A stretch of DNA of 6,137 bases from Microcaldota archaeon (GTDB lineage: Archaea > Micrarchaeota > Micrarchaeia > Norongarragalinales > UBA8480): contig JAHFHN010000002.1 of the NCBI GenBank assembly GCA_023246885.1, positions 6,429-12,565 of the forward strand. The letters are read 5' to 3'. Made by a program: the position numbers and the translations under genes. Each line of letters begins with the position of its first letter. Position 1 is the stretch's first letter. The notes below the pieces were generated by a model. That model worked only from the letters and a program-made list of their open reading frames with translations. It was not told the DNA's origin and ran no database searches. Shown here one piece after another: positions 1 through 5,915 of this stretch.

Positions 1-32
1 ATTTTTTTAATTTTTTATATTGTAATTCTGTA

Positions 33-374
33 TTAAAGAAGTTTTAATTTTCCTGTAATTACGTCAATTTCGTCTTCGTCAGCTGGGCCAATTGCAACTG
101 CGGTTACTGTTCCTGGTTCAACTTGTGTGTGGCCTGCATCGTGAATAAGCGCTGCTCGTATTTTTCTTTTTTTTGCAGCGTTAAACGCTTGAATAAGTTC
201 TTTTTCACCATCGACTTTTAAAGCGATTTTTTTCATTCCTTCTGTTTCCCATTCGTCTCGCGTTTCTTCGTCTGTTTTCAAATACGCTTGTAAACTAGCG
301 TGTGATGCTTGAGCTGCGATTTTGCCTTTTCCCATTTGCAAATCGTTTCGAATTATAATTGCTTGTTTATACAT
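33..374 (-). CDS. pth2: Peptidyl-tRNA hydrolase, type 2 (Pth2 family)
   Basis: This 113-aa cytosolic enzyme is predicted to cleave the ester bond of peptidyl-tRNAs released prematurely from ribosomes, which recycles tRNA. The Pth2 signature is complete. The N-terminal block has K3-Q4, R9, D11-L12, M14 and GKGK (15-18), followed by Q22 and S24-H25-A26. The second block is DAGHTQ (79-84), then PGT (87-89), T91 and IGP (95-97). The length matches archaeal Pth2 proteins, which are a single domain of roughly 115-120 aa, so the gene appears intact. The ATG lies 5 nt after the stop of protein A. An AGGAG (388-392) inside the end of protein A is a possible ribosome-binding site, although the 13-nt spacing is long. 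It is the last gene of the minus-strand operon seen here. The bases beyond its stop (1-32) carry no T-run on the coding strand, so no terminator is visible before the window edge. Bacterial-type Pth is a different fold and is excluded. Confidence 0.96.
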   Translation of the reverse strand: MYKQAIIIRNDLQMGKGKIAAQASHASLQAYLKTDEETRDEWETEGMKKIALKVDGEKELIQAFNAAKKRKIRAALIHDAGHTQVEPGTVTAVAIGPADEDEIDVITGKLKLL

Positions 375-379
375 TTGTT

Positions 380-877
380 TTATTTCGCTCCTGCGTGATA
401 GTAATCCAAAAGTCTTTGCTTATCTGCTAGTGATAACGGACTGTTTTCAACTATTTCAGGCAAGTCCGGTTCTTTTCGTTCTAAAACTGCGCGTATATTT
501 TGCATTTGTGCGTGTATATTGATCGGTGGATTACGTGATACATCCCACATTACTTTTTTGCGGTATAATATTCCTGAGATTTTTAGGGCAGCCTGTTCTA
601 TGCGCGCAAATATTTTTTCGTGTCCGGCTTCTTTTACGTTTAACCCAATTAAAAAAGCTTCAGCTTGGTGGAGTGGCACTCGGCCATTTTCATCAAACCT
701 AATTCTTCTAAGTATTTCTTCTGCGGCTCTGATTTGAGCTTTGCCGATTTTTTTTCTTTTTAATTCTCTTATTATTGCACTTGAAGTGATCTGATGTGCT
801 TCCCTAAAATGCGGAAATTGGTTTGCTGGTGGAACTTTTTCTGCCAATGCACTAATTTCTTTTATAAATGTTCTCAT
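380..877 (-). CDS. Conserved-looking hypothetical protein A (165 aa), probable paralog of its upstream neighbour
   Basis: I do not recognise the family. The 165-aa product is charged, soluble and apparently mostly helical, with no signal peptide or membrane segment and no cysteine. A strongly basic helix-like stretch covers about residues 36-60 (many K/R, with I, L and A spacing). A DENG turn (62-65) follows, then H70, AFL (74-76), MWD (110-112) and a C-terminal ADKQRLL segment (151-157) ending in GAK. These anchors line up in order with those of protein B, the gene just upstream, which has exactly the same length; the pair is probably an old tandem duplication. The ATG at 875-877 lies 20 nt after the stop of B, with no convincing Shine-Dalgarno motif between. 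No other in-frame Met occurs until residue 110, so the start is fairly secure. It sits between B and pth2 in the ligase operon. That suggests a housekeeping or nucleic-acid-related role, but no function can be assigned. Confidence 0.85.
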   Translation of the reverse strand: MRTFIKEISALAEKVPPANQFPHFREAHQITSSAIIRELKRKKIGKAQIRAAEEILRRIRFDENGRVPLHQAEAFLIGLNVKEAGHEKIFARIEQAALKISGILYRKKVMWDVSRNPPINIHAQMQNIRAVLERKEPDLPEIVENSPLSLADKQRLLDYYHAGAK

Positions 878-897
878 GATTTTTTCAACTTTTTTTA

Positions 898-1395
898 TTA
901 CTTTCCGCTTATTTCGTTTATTGCGGCGAGTAATATTCCTTTCTCTTCGTTGGTTAATAAACTTGCTTTTATTTCGTATTCATACGTTTTTGCTATGCGT
1001 GGATTTAGAAAACTAGTTGAATCTCGGCATGCGTTTACAATTTTTTGCAGCGGGTTTAACACTAGTTCACTGTTTTCCCACATTCTTGGCGTTAATTCCT
1101 TTACAATATTTTTGGCAAATTCTTCCATTTTTTGAAGTGTTTCTTTTTTATTCACTTTTTTAAATTCAATTGCAGCAAGGAGAAAAGCTAATCCGGGGTG
1201 TTTTCCTTTTCCATTATCTTTGTACTCTAGTTTTTCAAAAAATAAGTCAAAAGCCAATTTCTCTTCTGGCGTGATTGCGGCGTTTTTTTGGAATTCTTCT
1301 TTTAGCATGTCTAGTGCTGGTTGGAATTCTTTTCCAGTTATTTTTCCAACGTGGCTTCGTATGTGGTTTTGTATATTTTCTAATGTTTCGTGCAT
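898..1395 (-). CDS. Conserved-looking hypothetical protein B (165 aa), probable paralog of protein A
   Basis: I do not recognise the family. The 165-aa product is Lys/Glu-rich, soluble and probably all-helical. Visible landmarks are a KDNG turn (59-62), H66, AFLLA (70-74), MWEN (105-108), C123 and a C-terminal NEEKGILL segment (149-156) ending in SGK. The same landmarks occur in the same order in protein A, with offsets of only 1-5 residues, so A and B are likely divergent duplicates. The ATG at 1393-1395 is preceded by a good Shine-Dalgarno GGAG (plus-strand 1406-1409) with a 10-nt spacer, which supports this start and translation from within a longer mRNA. The gene begins 55 nt after the ligase stop. 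That gap has no T-run on the coding strand, so read-through from the ligase is likely. A weak AT-rich TATA-like stretch in the gap means an extra internal promoter cannot be excluded. Confidence 0.86.
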   Translation of the reverse strand: MHETLENIQNHIRSHVGKITGKEFQPALDMLKEEFQKNAAITPEEKLAFDLFFEKLEYKDNGKGKHPGLAFLLAAIEFKKVNKKETLQKMEEFAKNIVKELTPRMWENSELVLNPLQKIVNACRDSTSFLNPRIAKTYEYEIKASLLTNEEKGILLAAINEISGK

Positions 1396-1405
1396 GTTTA
1401 AGCAT

Positions 1406-1409
1406 CTCC
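1406..1409 (-). promoter_or_regulatory. Shine-Dalgarno site of protein B
   Basis: On the minus strand the sequence reads GGAG, followed by a 10-nt spacer and the ATG at 1393-1395. It is the clearest ribosome-binding site in the window. It contrasts with the first genes of the transcription units, which have a TATA box at this end and no usable Shine-Dalgarno motif. Confidence 0.65.
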
Positions 1410-1450
1410 AATTTAACTTATTTTTTTGATTTTTGAATCAGAATATCCGA

Positions 1451-3208
1451 TTAGTTTATCTCTGAGTCATAAAGCTTTTGTTTTATGCTCATTTTGAATA
1501 GTTCGATTACTTCGTTTTCAGTTGTTGCGTCAATTGCGTTTTTATCTTCGCGTATTTGTGTTAAACGTGGAAAGCGTAGTGCAAGCCCTTCTTTTTCTTT
1601 TCTGGCGCACGTGTGTGTTGGTGATTTGGTTAATTCATCTGCAGTTAATGTAACAACTAACTTTGGGGTTACCCAAATATCTGGTTCAATTAAACTATCC
1701 ACATTTCGCGGTTTATCTTTTACGGATATTTGTGAGAGGGTATCGTTAAACCATTGTAGTTGTTCTTCTGTGAAACCAGTTCCAACTTTAGCAATTGTTT
1801 TAAACACTTGATTTTCCTCATCGTATACTGCTGTAAGTAGCCCACCAAATCCAAATTCTGTTCGTTTGCCTTTTCCGCGGTAGAATCCAATTACTACTGC
1901 GTCTATTGTGTCTGCTAAATTTCCTTGGTATGAGCGTTTAAGTTTTATCCATGCAAATTTTCTGCTACCTGCGACGTATGGTGCGTTTTGGTCTTTTGCA
2001 ATTATTCCTTCTAGTCCGTTTGCAACGCATTCATCAAAAAATTCTTGTAGTTGTTCTGCTTTGTCAATTGTTATAGTTTTTGATAGTTGAATTATTTTTC
2101 CTGGTTTTAGCAAATCTTGTAATATTTTTCTTCTTTCTACAAATGGCTTTTGAGTGTAGTCAACTCCATTGGCGTAAAGTAGTTCAAATGCGAATAATAC
2201 TAGTGGAATCTCTTTAGCTTTTTGTTTTACGTTATGTTTGCGTTTGCGGGTAATGGTTGTTTGAAATGGTAAGAAGCTCTGCGTATCTTCGTCAAATGCA
2301 ATTGCTTCGCCTTCGAAAATAATGCTCTTTGCACTGATTTGTTCAGTTATTGCTTTTACTAAATCTGGAAACATGTGCGTCATTGGCTCTTGTTTTCGTG
2401 AATATATTGTTACTTTATTTCCTTGCTTATGGCATTGTAAACGAAATCCATCGTATTTTGCTTCTACGCTGCATTGCCCGAGTTTTTCAACTATTGCAGT
2501 TGCGTCTGGCAAACGTTCAGCTAATGCTGGGCGAATTGGATTAAATGGTATGGGCGCAATTGTTTCAATTCCAGTGAGCCCTTTGGTGTAAAACAATTCT
2601 GCAATAAGCCCCAAGTCAGCGGTTAAATTGTATGCGCGATCTAAAGCAACGCGTAATTCTTTTGTACCGGTTTTCATAACTGAAAGCGCATCAAGGATTG
2701 TTGGTTCTGCTATTCCTAATCGAAGTTTTCCAGTTACGAACCTAATGATTGTTTTTGATTCACTATCGCGTGAGTTTACGAGTAGTTCTGCTAATAATTT
2801 TATTTTAGTTTCTTGGCTGCCTTGTCCGCTTATTGTTGCGATTTTGTAAAAATTATCGTATACTTTTGCAATTGTTAATTCATTTTGAGTCAAGCTTGTT
2901 TGTGTGCGTTTTGCAAGTAACTGTTCTGCTGCATCGCCTAAATCCCCTGTTTTTCTGTACAGTTTTTCAACTTCTTCAACTTTTGCGCCTGAAGCAATTG
3001 AAATCGCTTGTTCAGCGTACTTTTCTCCCATTCCCAAATCAATGCCGCTGTGTGGGGGTAAAACAACTCCTTGACAAAGATACACTAATTTCTTAATCTC
3101 GTTTTTGTCAGTTTCTTCAAATAACTTCGCAAGTAAATCAGCTAAAGCTAAGCGTGAACTAGTAGCTTCCATTGCATCAAATACCGCACAAACTTTGGAA
3201 AATTTCAT
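1451..3208 (-). CDS. lig: ATP-dependent DNA ligase, archaeal/eukaryotic type
   Basis: The 585-aa enzyme is predicted to seal nicks in duplex DNA during Okazaki fragment joining and repair, through a lysyl-AMP intermediate. The three-domain layout is complete. An N-terminal helical DNA-binding domain covers about residues 1-215, the adenylation domain about 215-425 and the OB-fold domain about 430-585. The catalytic motif is KYDG (251-254), with K251 as the adenylated lysine and E249 and R256 beside it. Further motifs are FEGE (298-301), FAFELLY (339-345), EGIIAK (400-405) and WIKLK (420-424). The C-terminal LRFPR (544-548) and following acidic segment are also typical of the family. The length matches archaeal ligases of about 560-600 aa. 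The ATG is the only sensible start: a TATA element is centred about 26 bp upstream and there is no Shine-Dalgarno motif, which suggests a leaderless mRNA. It heads the minus-strand operon with B, A and pth2. Cofactor choice (ATP, or also ADP or NAD) cannot be read from the sequence. Confidence 0.97.
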   Translation of the reverse strand: MKFSKVCAVFDAMEATSSRLALADLLAKLFEETDKNEIKKLVYLCQGVVLPPHSGIDLGMGEKYAEQAISIASGAKVEEVEKLYRKTGDLGDAAEQLLAKRTQTSLTQNELTIAKVYDNFYKIATISGQGSQETKIKLLAELLVNSRDSESKTIIRFVTGKLRLGIAEPTILDALSVMKTGTKELRVALDRAYNLTADLGLIAELFYTKGLTGIETIAPIPFNPIRPALAERLPDATAIVEKLGQCSVEAKYDGFRLQCHKQGNKVTIYSRKQEPMTHMFPDLVKAITEQISAKSIIFEGEAIAFDEDTQSFLPFQTTITRKRKHNVKQKAKEIPLVLFAFELLYANGVDYTQKPFVERRKILQDLLKPGKIIQLSKTITIDKAEQLQEFFDECVANGLEGIIAKDQNAPYVAGSRKFAWIKLKRSYQGNLADTIDAVVIGFYRGKGKRTEFGFGGLLTAVYDEENQVFKTIAKVGTGFTEEQLQWFNDTLSQISVKDKPRNVDSLIEPDIWVTPKLVVTLTADELTKSPTHTCARKEKEGLALRFPRLTQIREDKNAIDATTENEVIELFKMSIKQKLYDSEIN

Positions 3209-3230
3209 GAATTATTTTTTTGCCTTTAAC

Positions 3231-3245
3231 CTATAAGCTATATAC
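3231..3245 (-). promoter_or_regulatory. TATA region of the ligase operon promoter
   Basis: On the minus strand the sequence reads GTATATAGCTTATAG. The CTTATA element (3232-3237) is centred about 26.5 bp from the ligase ATG, the spacing expected for a leaderless archaeal transcript. The adjoining TATATA (3239-3244) is a second possible TBP site and would give a short leader of several nt. Which of the two is used cannot be decided from sequence. Confidence 0.55.
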
Positions 3246-3255
3246 GCCAAATAGA

Positions 3256-3262
3256 TTTATAA
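3256..3262 (+). promoter_or_regulatory. TATA box of the basic-protein gene
   Basis: TTTATAA, preceded by an A-rich stretch (3249-3255) that could be the BRE, is centred about 29 bp upstream of the ATG at 3288. No Shine-Dalgarno motif lies between, so the mRNA is probably leaderless or has a leader of only a few nt. It lies back to back with the ligase promoter. Confidence 0.6.
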
Positions 3263-3287
3263 GCGTAGAAATATCACTAACATATTC

Positions 3288-3812
3288 ATGGGTCAATTAT
3301 TTCCAGGAGTTAAACAAGTTAGGAAAACTCCAGCTCAAATAGCTGCAGAAAATCCTTCGCTTTGGTTAGGTTTTTTACCCGTTATTGGTGGAGCTATAAC
3401 CACCCCTATGCAGTTAAGCGAAATAGGTCGTGCTACTCAGTGGCAGTCGGCAGCTCATCATTTTATTAAATTAGTTGCAATTAACAGCGTACGTAATCGC
3501 GGCGCTGGTGTTAATGCAAGAGGTAGAGCCGGTCAACTATCAGAAGCTAAATTTGTCCCTAGTCCAGAACCAGCAAGAGTTGCTGAAAAACTTAAAGCAC
3601 GGTTAGCAGAACAACATAGATTACGCGGTTCAGCTGTAAAGCGGTTTACAACTCAATTTCAACTTACTTCGCCGCATAGGGTGCCTTTAGTTGGCGCTGG
3701 TAGGGTGCTTCAATTAAGAACTGGCGCGCCTGCTGCGCGTTTTGAAGGTGCAGTTAAACTTGGCTCAATTATTAGGCGTAAAGTGCCTCAGCAGCAACGC
3801 AAAGCCGCTTAA
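3288..3812 (+). CDS. Very basic hypothetical protein (174 aa)
   Basis: I do not recognise the family. The product has about 28 Lys/Arg against 7 Glu. It has no aspartate and no cysteine, giving a net charge near +21. Residues 22-41 (starting NPSLWLGFLPVIGG) form a short Gly/Pro-interrupted hydrophobic patch, too broken for a confident membrane helix. Residues 60-82 are Arg/Gly/Asn-rich, 94-113 look like a charged helix, and the tail is basic (IIRRK at 161-165, ending QQQRKAA). This composition fits a nucleic-acid- or ribosome-associated protein, but that is inference from charge alone. The ATG is supported by a TATA box about 29 bp upstream and there is no Shine-Dalgarno motif. The gene is divergent from the ligase operon and is followed by a new promoter for the membrane-protein operon, so it is probably monocistronic. 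Its long open frame, codon use like its neighbours and well-placed promoter argue that it is real. Confidence 0.75.
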   Translation: MGQLFPGVKQVRKTPAQIAAENPSLWLGFLPVIGGAITTPMQLSEIGRATQWQSAAHHFIKLVAINSVRNRGAGVNARGRAGQLSEAKFVPSPEPARVAEKLKARLAEQHRLRGSAVKRFTTQFQLTSPHRVPLVGAGRVLQLRTGAPAARFEGAVKLGSIIRRKVPQQQRKAA

Positions 3813-3850
3813 CCTCATTTATGGGCCAAGTTTATTGACGCTTATCTAAA

Positions 3851-3856
3851 TTTTTT
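3851..3856 (+). terminator. Possible poly-T transcription terminator
   Basis: Six T residues lie about 40 nt after the stop of the basic-protein gene and upstream of the next promoter. Archaeal RNA polymerase commonly terminates at T-rich tracts without a hairpin. In an AT-rich genome a T6 run is weak evidence, so this is only a candidate. Confidence 0.3.
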
Positions 3857-3866
3857 ATGAAATTGC

Positions 3867-3880
3867 TATAAGCTTTTATA
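3867..3880 (+). promoter_or_regulatory. TATA box of the membrane-protein/nuclease operon, within a TATAA/TTATA inverted repeat
   Basis: TTTATA (3875-3880) is centred about 26.5 bp upstream of the ATG at 3904, the expected spacing for a leaderless archaeal mRNA. The element forms the right arm of the inverted repeat TATAA-GCTT-TTATA. The placement rejects the TTG at 3886 as a start, because it would lie only a few bp from the TATA box and upstream of the transcription start. Confidence 0.6.
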
Positions 3881-3903
3881 CTAAATTGCTTTTTCTATTA
3901 ATT

Positions 3904-4848
3904 ATGTCTATTTCGCACGTCCAGTTGAGGGAATTTGTCATTTACCTACTTTTCATTGGAGTACTGGTAGTTATGTTTGGAAATTTAGCTAATGCTGAGT
4001 TTCAAGATGTTAAAACAACAGACGTAGCTGCTTCTTTGACCACTTCGCTTATTTCAATCGACGGTGACCTTAACTTTGACAAGGTGCTTCCAGGTTATCA
4101 GTATGAGCGAAATATATCAATTTCTTTTGCCCTTCCGCCTTCGGGAATTAGCGACTTATCTTCAGTTAGTTCTAATGTAACTGCATTTGTCAAAATCTCC
4201 ACTTTATTGGGCGAAAATTCTTCTTTTGTATTCAGCGATGATAAAAGCGGTGAATTAACTAAAGTTGTTCGCTTTTCTTTAACTTGCATAGTGGTAAACA
4301 ATTCGTGTTCTTTGCCATCAATTATGACAAAATCTTTTGTTGTAAAGTTTAATGCGCCTCAAACGGGTTATCCTTATTCAGACAAGGTAATTGTCAACGC
4401 AAGCTTACAGCCCATTGCTTTTGACTCACTCGAACAACAATTTCAAAATGTTTCGCTTACTGTTAACGCGCTTACTGCTCGCATAGACGAGTTAAAGAAA
4501 CGCATTGGCGGGTCAAACGACGAGTTTACAAAAAATATATCTTATGTTGAACAATTGTTAAAAGAAACTATAACTCAAGCTGGATTGCATAATTTTGAAA
4601 ACGCATCTCAATCAGTTGACCGTTCTACAAAGCAACTTGATGCTTTAGAATTGCAAGCAAATGGGGTAAAACCAGTTGCTCCGACGTTAGTAACCGGGCG
4701 TTTACTTGGATACAACTTTAATTTTTCGTGGGAACACGTCTTATTAGTGATATTTGCTTTTGCGGTTTTTTCTGTTTATATGTATAAAAAAAGGGAAAAG
4801 ATAAAGAATATAGATTATGGTAAAATGATAGAAGACCATAAAAAATGA
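3904..4848 (+). CDS. Secreted, single-pass membrane protein with coiled coil, probably N-glycosylated (type I topology)
   Basis: I do not recognise a named family. From the ATG at 3904 the product is 314 aa. A signal peptide covers residues 1-31, with a hydrophobic core at 11-27 and a likely cleavage site after ANA (29-31). Residues about 45-170 look beta-rich, with an Ig-like pattern (LPGYQYERNISISF at 62-75, then a FNAP...Y..KVIVNAS strand pair around 149-167). The only two cysteines, C128 and C135, could form a disulfide. Residues about 174-252 have coiled-coil character. A membrane helix at about 278-294 is followed by the basic stop-transfer KKREK (295-299) and a short cytoplasmic tail. 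Nine N-x-S/T sequons lie outside the membrane, at N70, N91, N105, N132, N165, N182, N211, N233 and N273. A longer frame from TTG at 3886 exists but starts inside the promoter. The gene overlaps the nuclease-like gene by 4 nt (ATGA), implying translational coupling and a shared extracellular job, perhaps as scaffold or adhesin. Confidence 0.82.
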   Translation: MSISHVQLREFVIYLLFIGVLVVMFGNLANAEFQDVKTTDVAASLTTSLISIDGDLNFDKVLPGYQYERNISISFALPPSGISDLSSVSSNVTAFVKISTLLGENSSFVFSDDKSGELTKVVRFSLTCIVVNNSCSLPSIMTKSFVVKFNAPQTGYPYSDKVIVNASLQPIAFDSLEQQFQNVSLTVNALTARIDELKKRIGGSNDEFTKNISYVEQLLKETITQAGLHNFENASQSVDRSTKQLDALELQANGVKPVAPTLVTGRLLGYNFNFSWEHVLLVIFAFAVFSVYMYKKREKIKNIDYGKMIEDHKK

Positions 4849-5393
4849 AGCAAAATTTCGTCGTTTTATTAATTGGAATCGCACTGGGTTTTTCCCTTGC
4901 GTTAACCACCCCAATTTATACTAGTTTTTTTGTTCCGCCAGTGCAAGTTGGTGTAGCTGACGTTGAACCTGTTTTTTCTCCAGGTAACCAAGATGTTATT
5001 GTAAATTTAGTCCAAAGTAGCCATAGTTCACTTGAACTTGAAGTATACACTTTTTCTTCCACGATATTGCGTGACGAACTAATAGCTGCACATGAACGTG
5101 GCGTTGATGTAAAAGTTATTCTTGATTCTTCAATTTCTTCTAATGTGCCAATGGCAAAAGCACTTTTAGCAAAAGGAGTACAAGTTATGCTAAGCCCAAA
5201 ACGTTTTTCACTTGTGCATTCTAAATTCCTTGTTATTGACAAAGAAGTTGTCTTTGTCGGAAGCAACAATTGGACTTTCCATTCGTTTAATTTAAACCGA
5301 GAAGCAAGCGTCAAGCTACGTAGTAGTGCAGTAGCCGCTAGGTTTTTAGAGGTGTTTTATTCTGATTGGAATGATGGAATCCCAATTCATTGA
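4845..5393 (+). CDS. Nuc-like phospholipase D-family protein with one HKD motif and an N-terminal membrane segment
   Basis: The 182-aa product belongs to the phospholipase D superfamily and most resembles the small Nuc endonucleases, which carry one HKD motif per chain and dimerise to build the active site. The motif is complete: H125, K127 and D132, followed by GSNNW (139-143) and N151/E153. The upstream part also fits Nuc, with FSPG (44-47), the LELEVYTFSS strand (63-72) and RGVDVKVILD (85-94). Residues 4-22 are a hydrophobic signal peptide or signal anchor after K2, with no clear cleavage site, so the catalytic domain should face outside the cell. The likely activity is phosphodiester hydrolysis of DNA or RNA. 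A phospholipase role cannot be excluded, since the family includes both. The ATG overlaps the TGA of the upstream membrane-protein gene (ATGA), so translation is probably coupled. The 3' end overlaps the acetyltransferase gene by up to 23 nt. Confidence 0.9.
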   Translation: MKQNFVVLLIGIALGFSLALTTPIYTSFFVPPVQVGVADVEPVFSPGNQDVIVNLVQSSHSSLELEVYTFSSTILRDELIAAHERGVDVKVILDSSISSNVPMAKALLAKGVQVMLSPKRFSLVHSKFLVIDKEVVFVGSNNWTFHSFNLNREASVKLRSSAVAARFLEVFYSDWNDGIPIH

Positions 5394-5877
5394 CAAAGCC
5401 ACGCAGATGTCATTTAATTCAAATGCGGACAATCGCCAAGTAATTATTCGGCCAGCGAGCAAACTTAATTTATATACTTTAACACTTTTGACAAAACGCT
5501 TTTTTCCATACGTAGATTTTTCAACTGACGAAATAAAACGCCGGTTAGAAAGTACAAATGTAAAATATTTAGTTGCAGAATTCAATCGTGGAATAATTGG
5601 GTTTGCAGATTTTGAATTAAAAGACAATCATTGCAAGTTAATGGGAATAGCGGTTCTTGAAGAACACCGTCGCAAGGGAGTTGCTCGTAAACTAGCAGAA
5701 ACTATAATCGCAGAAGCAATTAAGTACGGCTGTATTTCGGTTTTTCTTCTTGTTTCAGAAGAAAATGCCCCTGCTATATCTCTTTACAATTCTCTTGGTT
5801 TTACATCAAAAGGTAAAAGTGACAAAGTTTTAGATGGAAAACCAATCATTATAATGGAAAAGCTACTAGTGAATTAA
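5371..5877 (+). CDS. GNAT-family N-acetyltransferase
   Basis: The product (168 aa from the first ATG) is a cytosolic GNAT acetyltransferase, which transfers the acetyl group of acetyl-CoA to an amine. The acetyl-CoA-binding motif A is clear: LMGIAVLEEHRRKGVARKL (90-108), with the pyrophosphate loop R100-R-K-G-V-A105 as a variant of Q/RxxGxG/A. Motif B is LVSEENAPAISLYNSLGF (127-144), with the N/Y pattern typical of RimI-like proteins. The substrate cannot be told; protein N-termini, antibiotics and small amines are all possible for such proteins. The start is uncertain. ATGs at 5371, 5374 and 5407 are in frame and the fold begins near residue 22, so the shortest form (156 aa) is also complete. 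GAGGTG (5349-5354) is a possible Shine-Dalgarno site 16 nt before 5371. The overlap with the upstream phospholipase D-family gene indicates co-transcription. Confidence 0.9.
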   Translation: MMESQFIDKATQMSFNSNADNRQVIIRPASKLNLYTLTLLTKRFFPYVDFSTDEIKRRLESTNVKYLVAEFNRGIIGFADFELKDNHCKLMGIAVLEEHRRKGVARKLAETIIAEAIKYGCISVFLLVSEENAPAISLYNSLGFTSKGKSDKVLDGKPIIIMEKLLVN

Positions 5878-5909
5878 ATATCGAATATTCTTGTTTGCCC
5901 GTATGAGAT

Positions 5910-5915
5910 TTTATA
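5910..5915 (+). promoter_or_regulatory. TATA box of tyrS
   Basis: TTTATA in the 59-nt gap after the acetyltransferase gene is centred about 24.5 bp upstream of the tyrS ATG, close to the spacing seen at the other promoters here. This suggests tyrS starts its own, essentially leaderless transcript. A GGAAGTG (5919-5925) could act as a ribosome-binding site only on read-through mRNA. Confidence 0.5.

Noticed and set aside
1..32. T-rich stretch after pth2 as an operon terminator
   Set aside because: The T-runs are on the plus strand. The operon is transcribed from the minus strand, where they read as A-runs, so they cannot serve as its poly-T terminator.
794..1135. Plus-strand open frame of 113 codons opposite proteins A and B
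   Set aside because: It is Phe/Ser-rich, has no promoter or ribosome-binding site, and is antisense to two well-supported genes; it reads as a shadow.
1396..1450. Possible terminator or separate promoter between ligase and protein B
   Set aside because: The coding strand shows A-runs, not T-runs, and no hairpin. The TATA-like AT-rich stretch is too weak to call, while a good Shine-Dalgarno site favours read-through.
2322..2591. Plus-strand open frames opposite the ligase adenylation domain
   Set aside because: They run antisense to the conserved catalytic motifs and show no independent coding features.
4916..5314. Minus-strand open frame of 132 codons opposite the phospholipase D-family gene
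   Set aside because: The plus strand encodes a complete HKD domain here. The antisense product is Ser/Thr-rich and low in complexity, as expected for a shadow frame.
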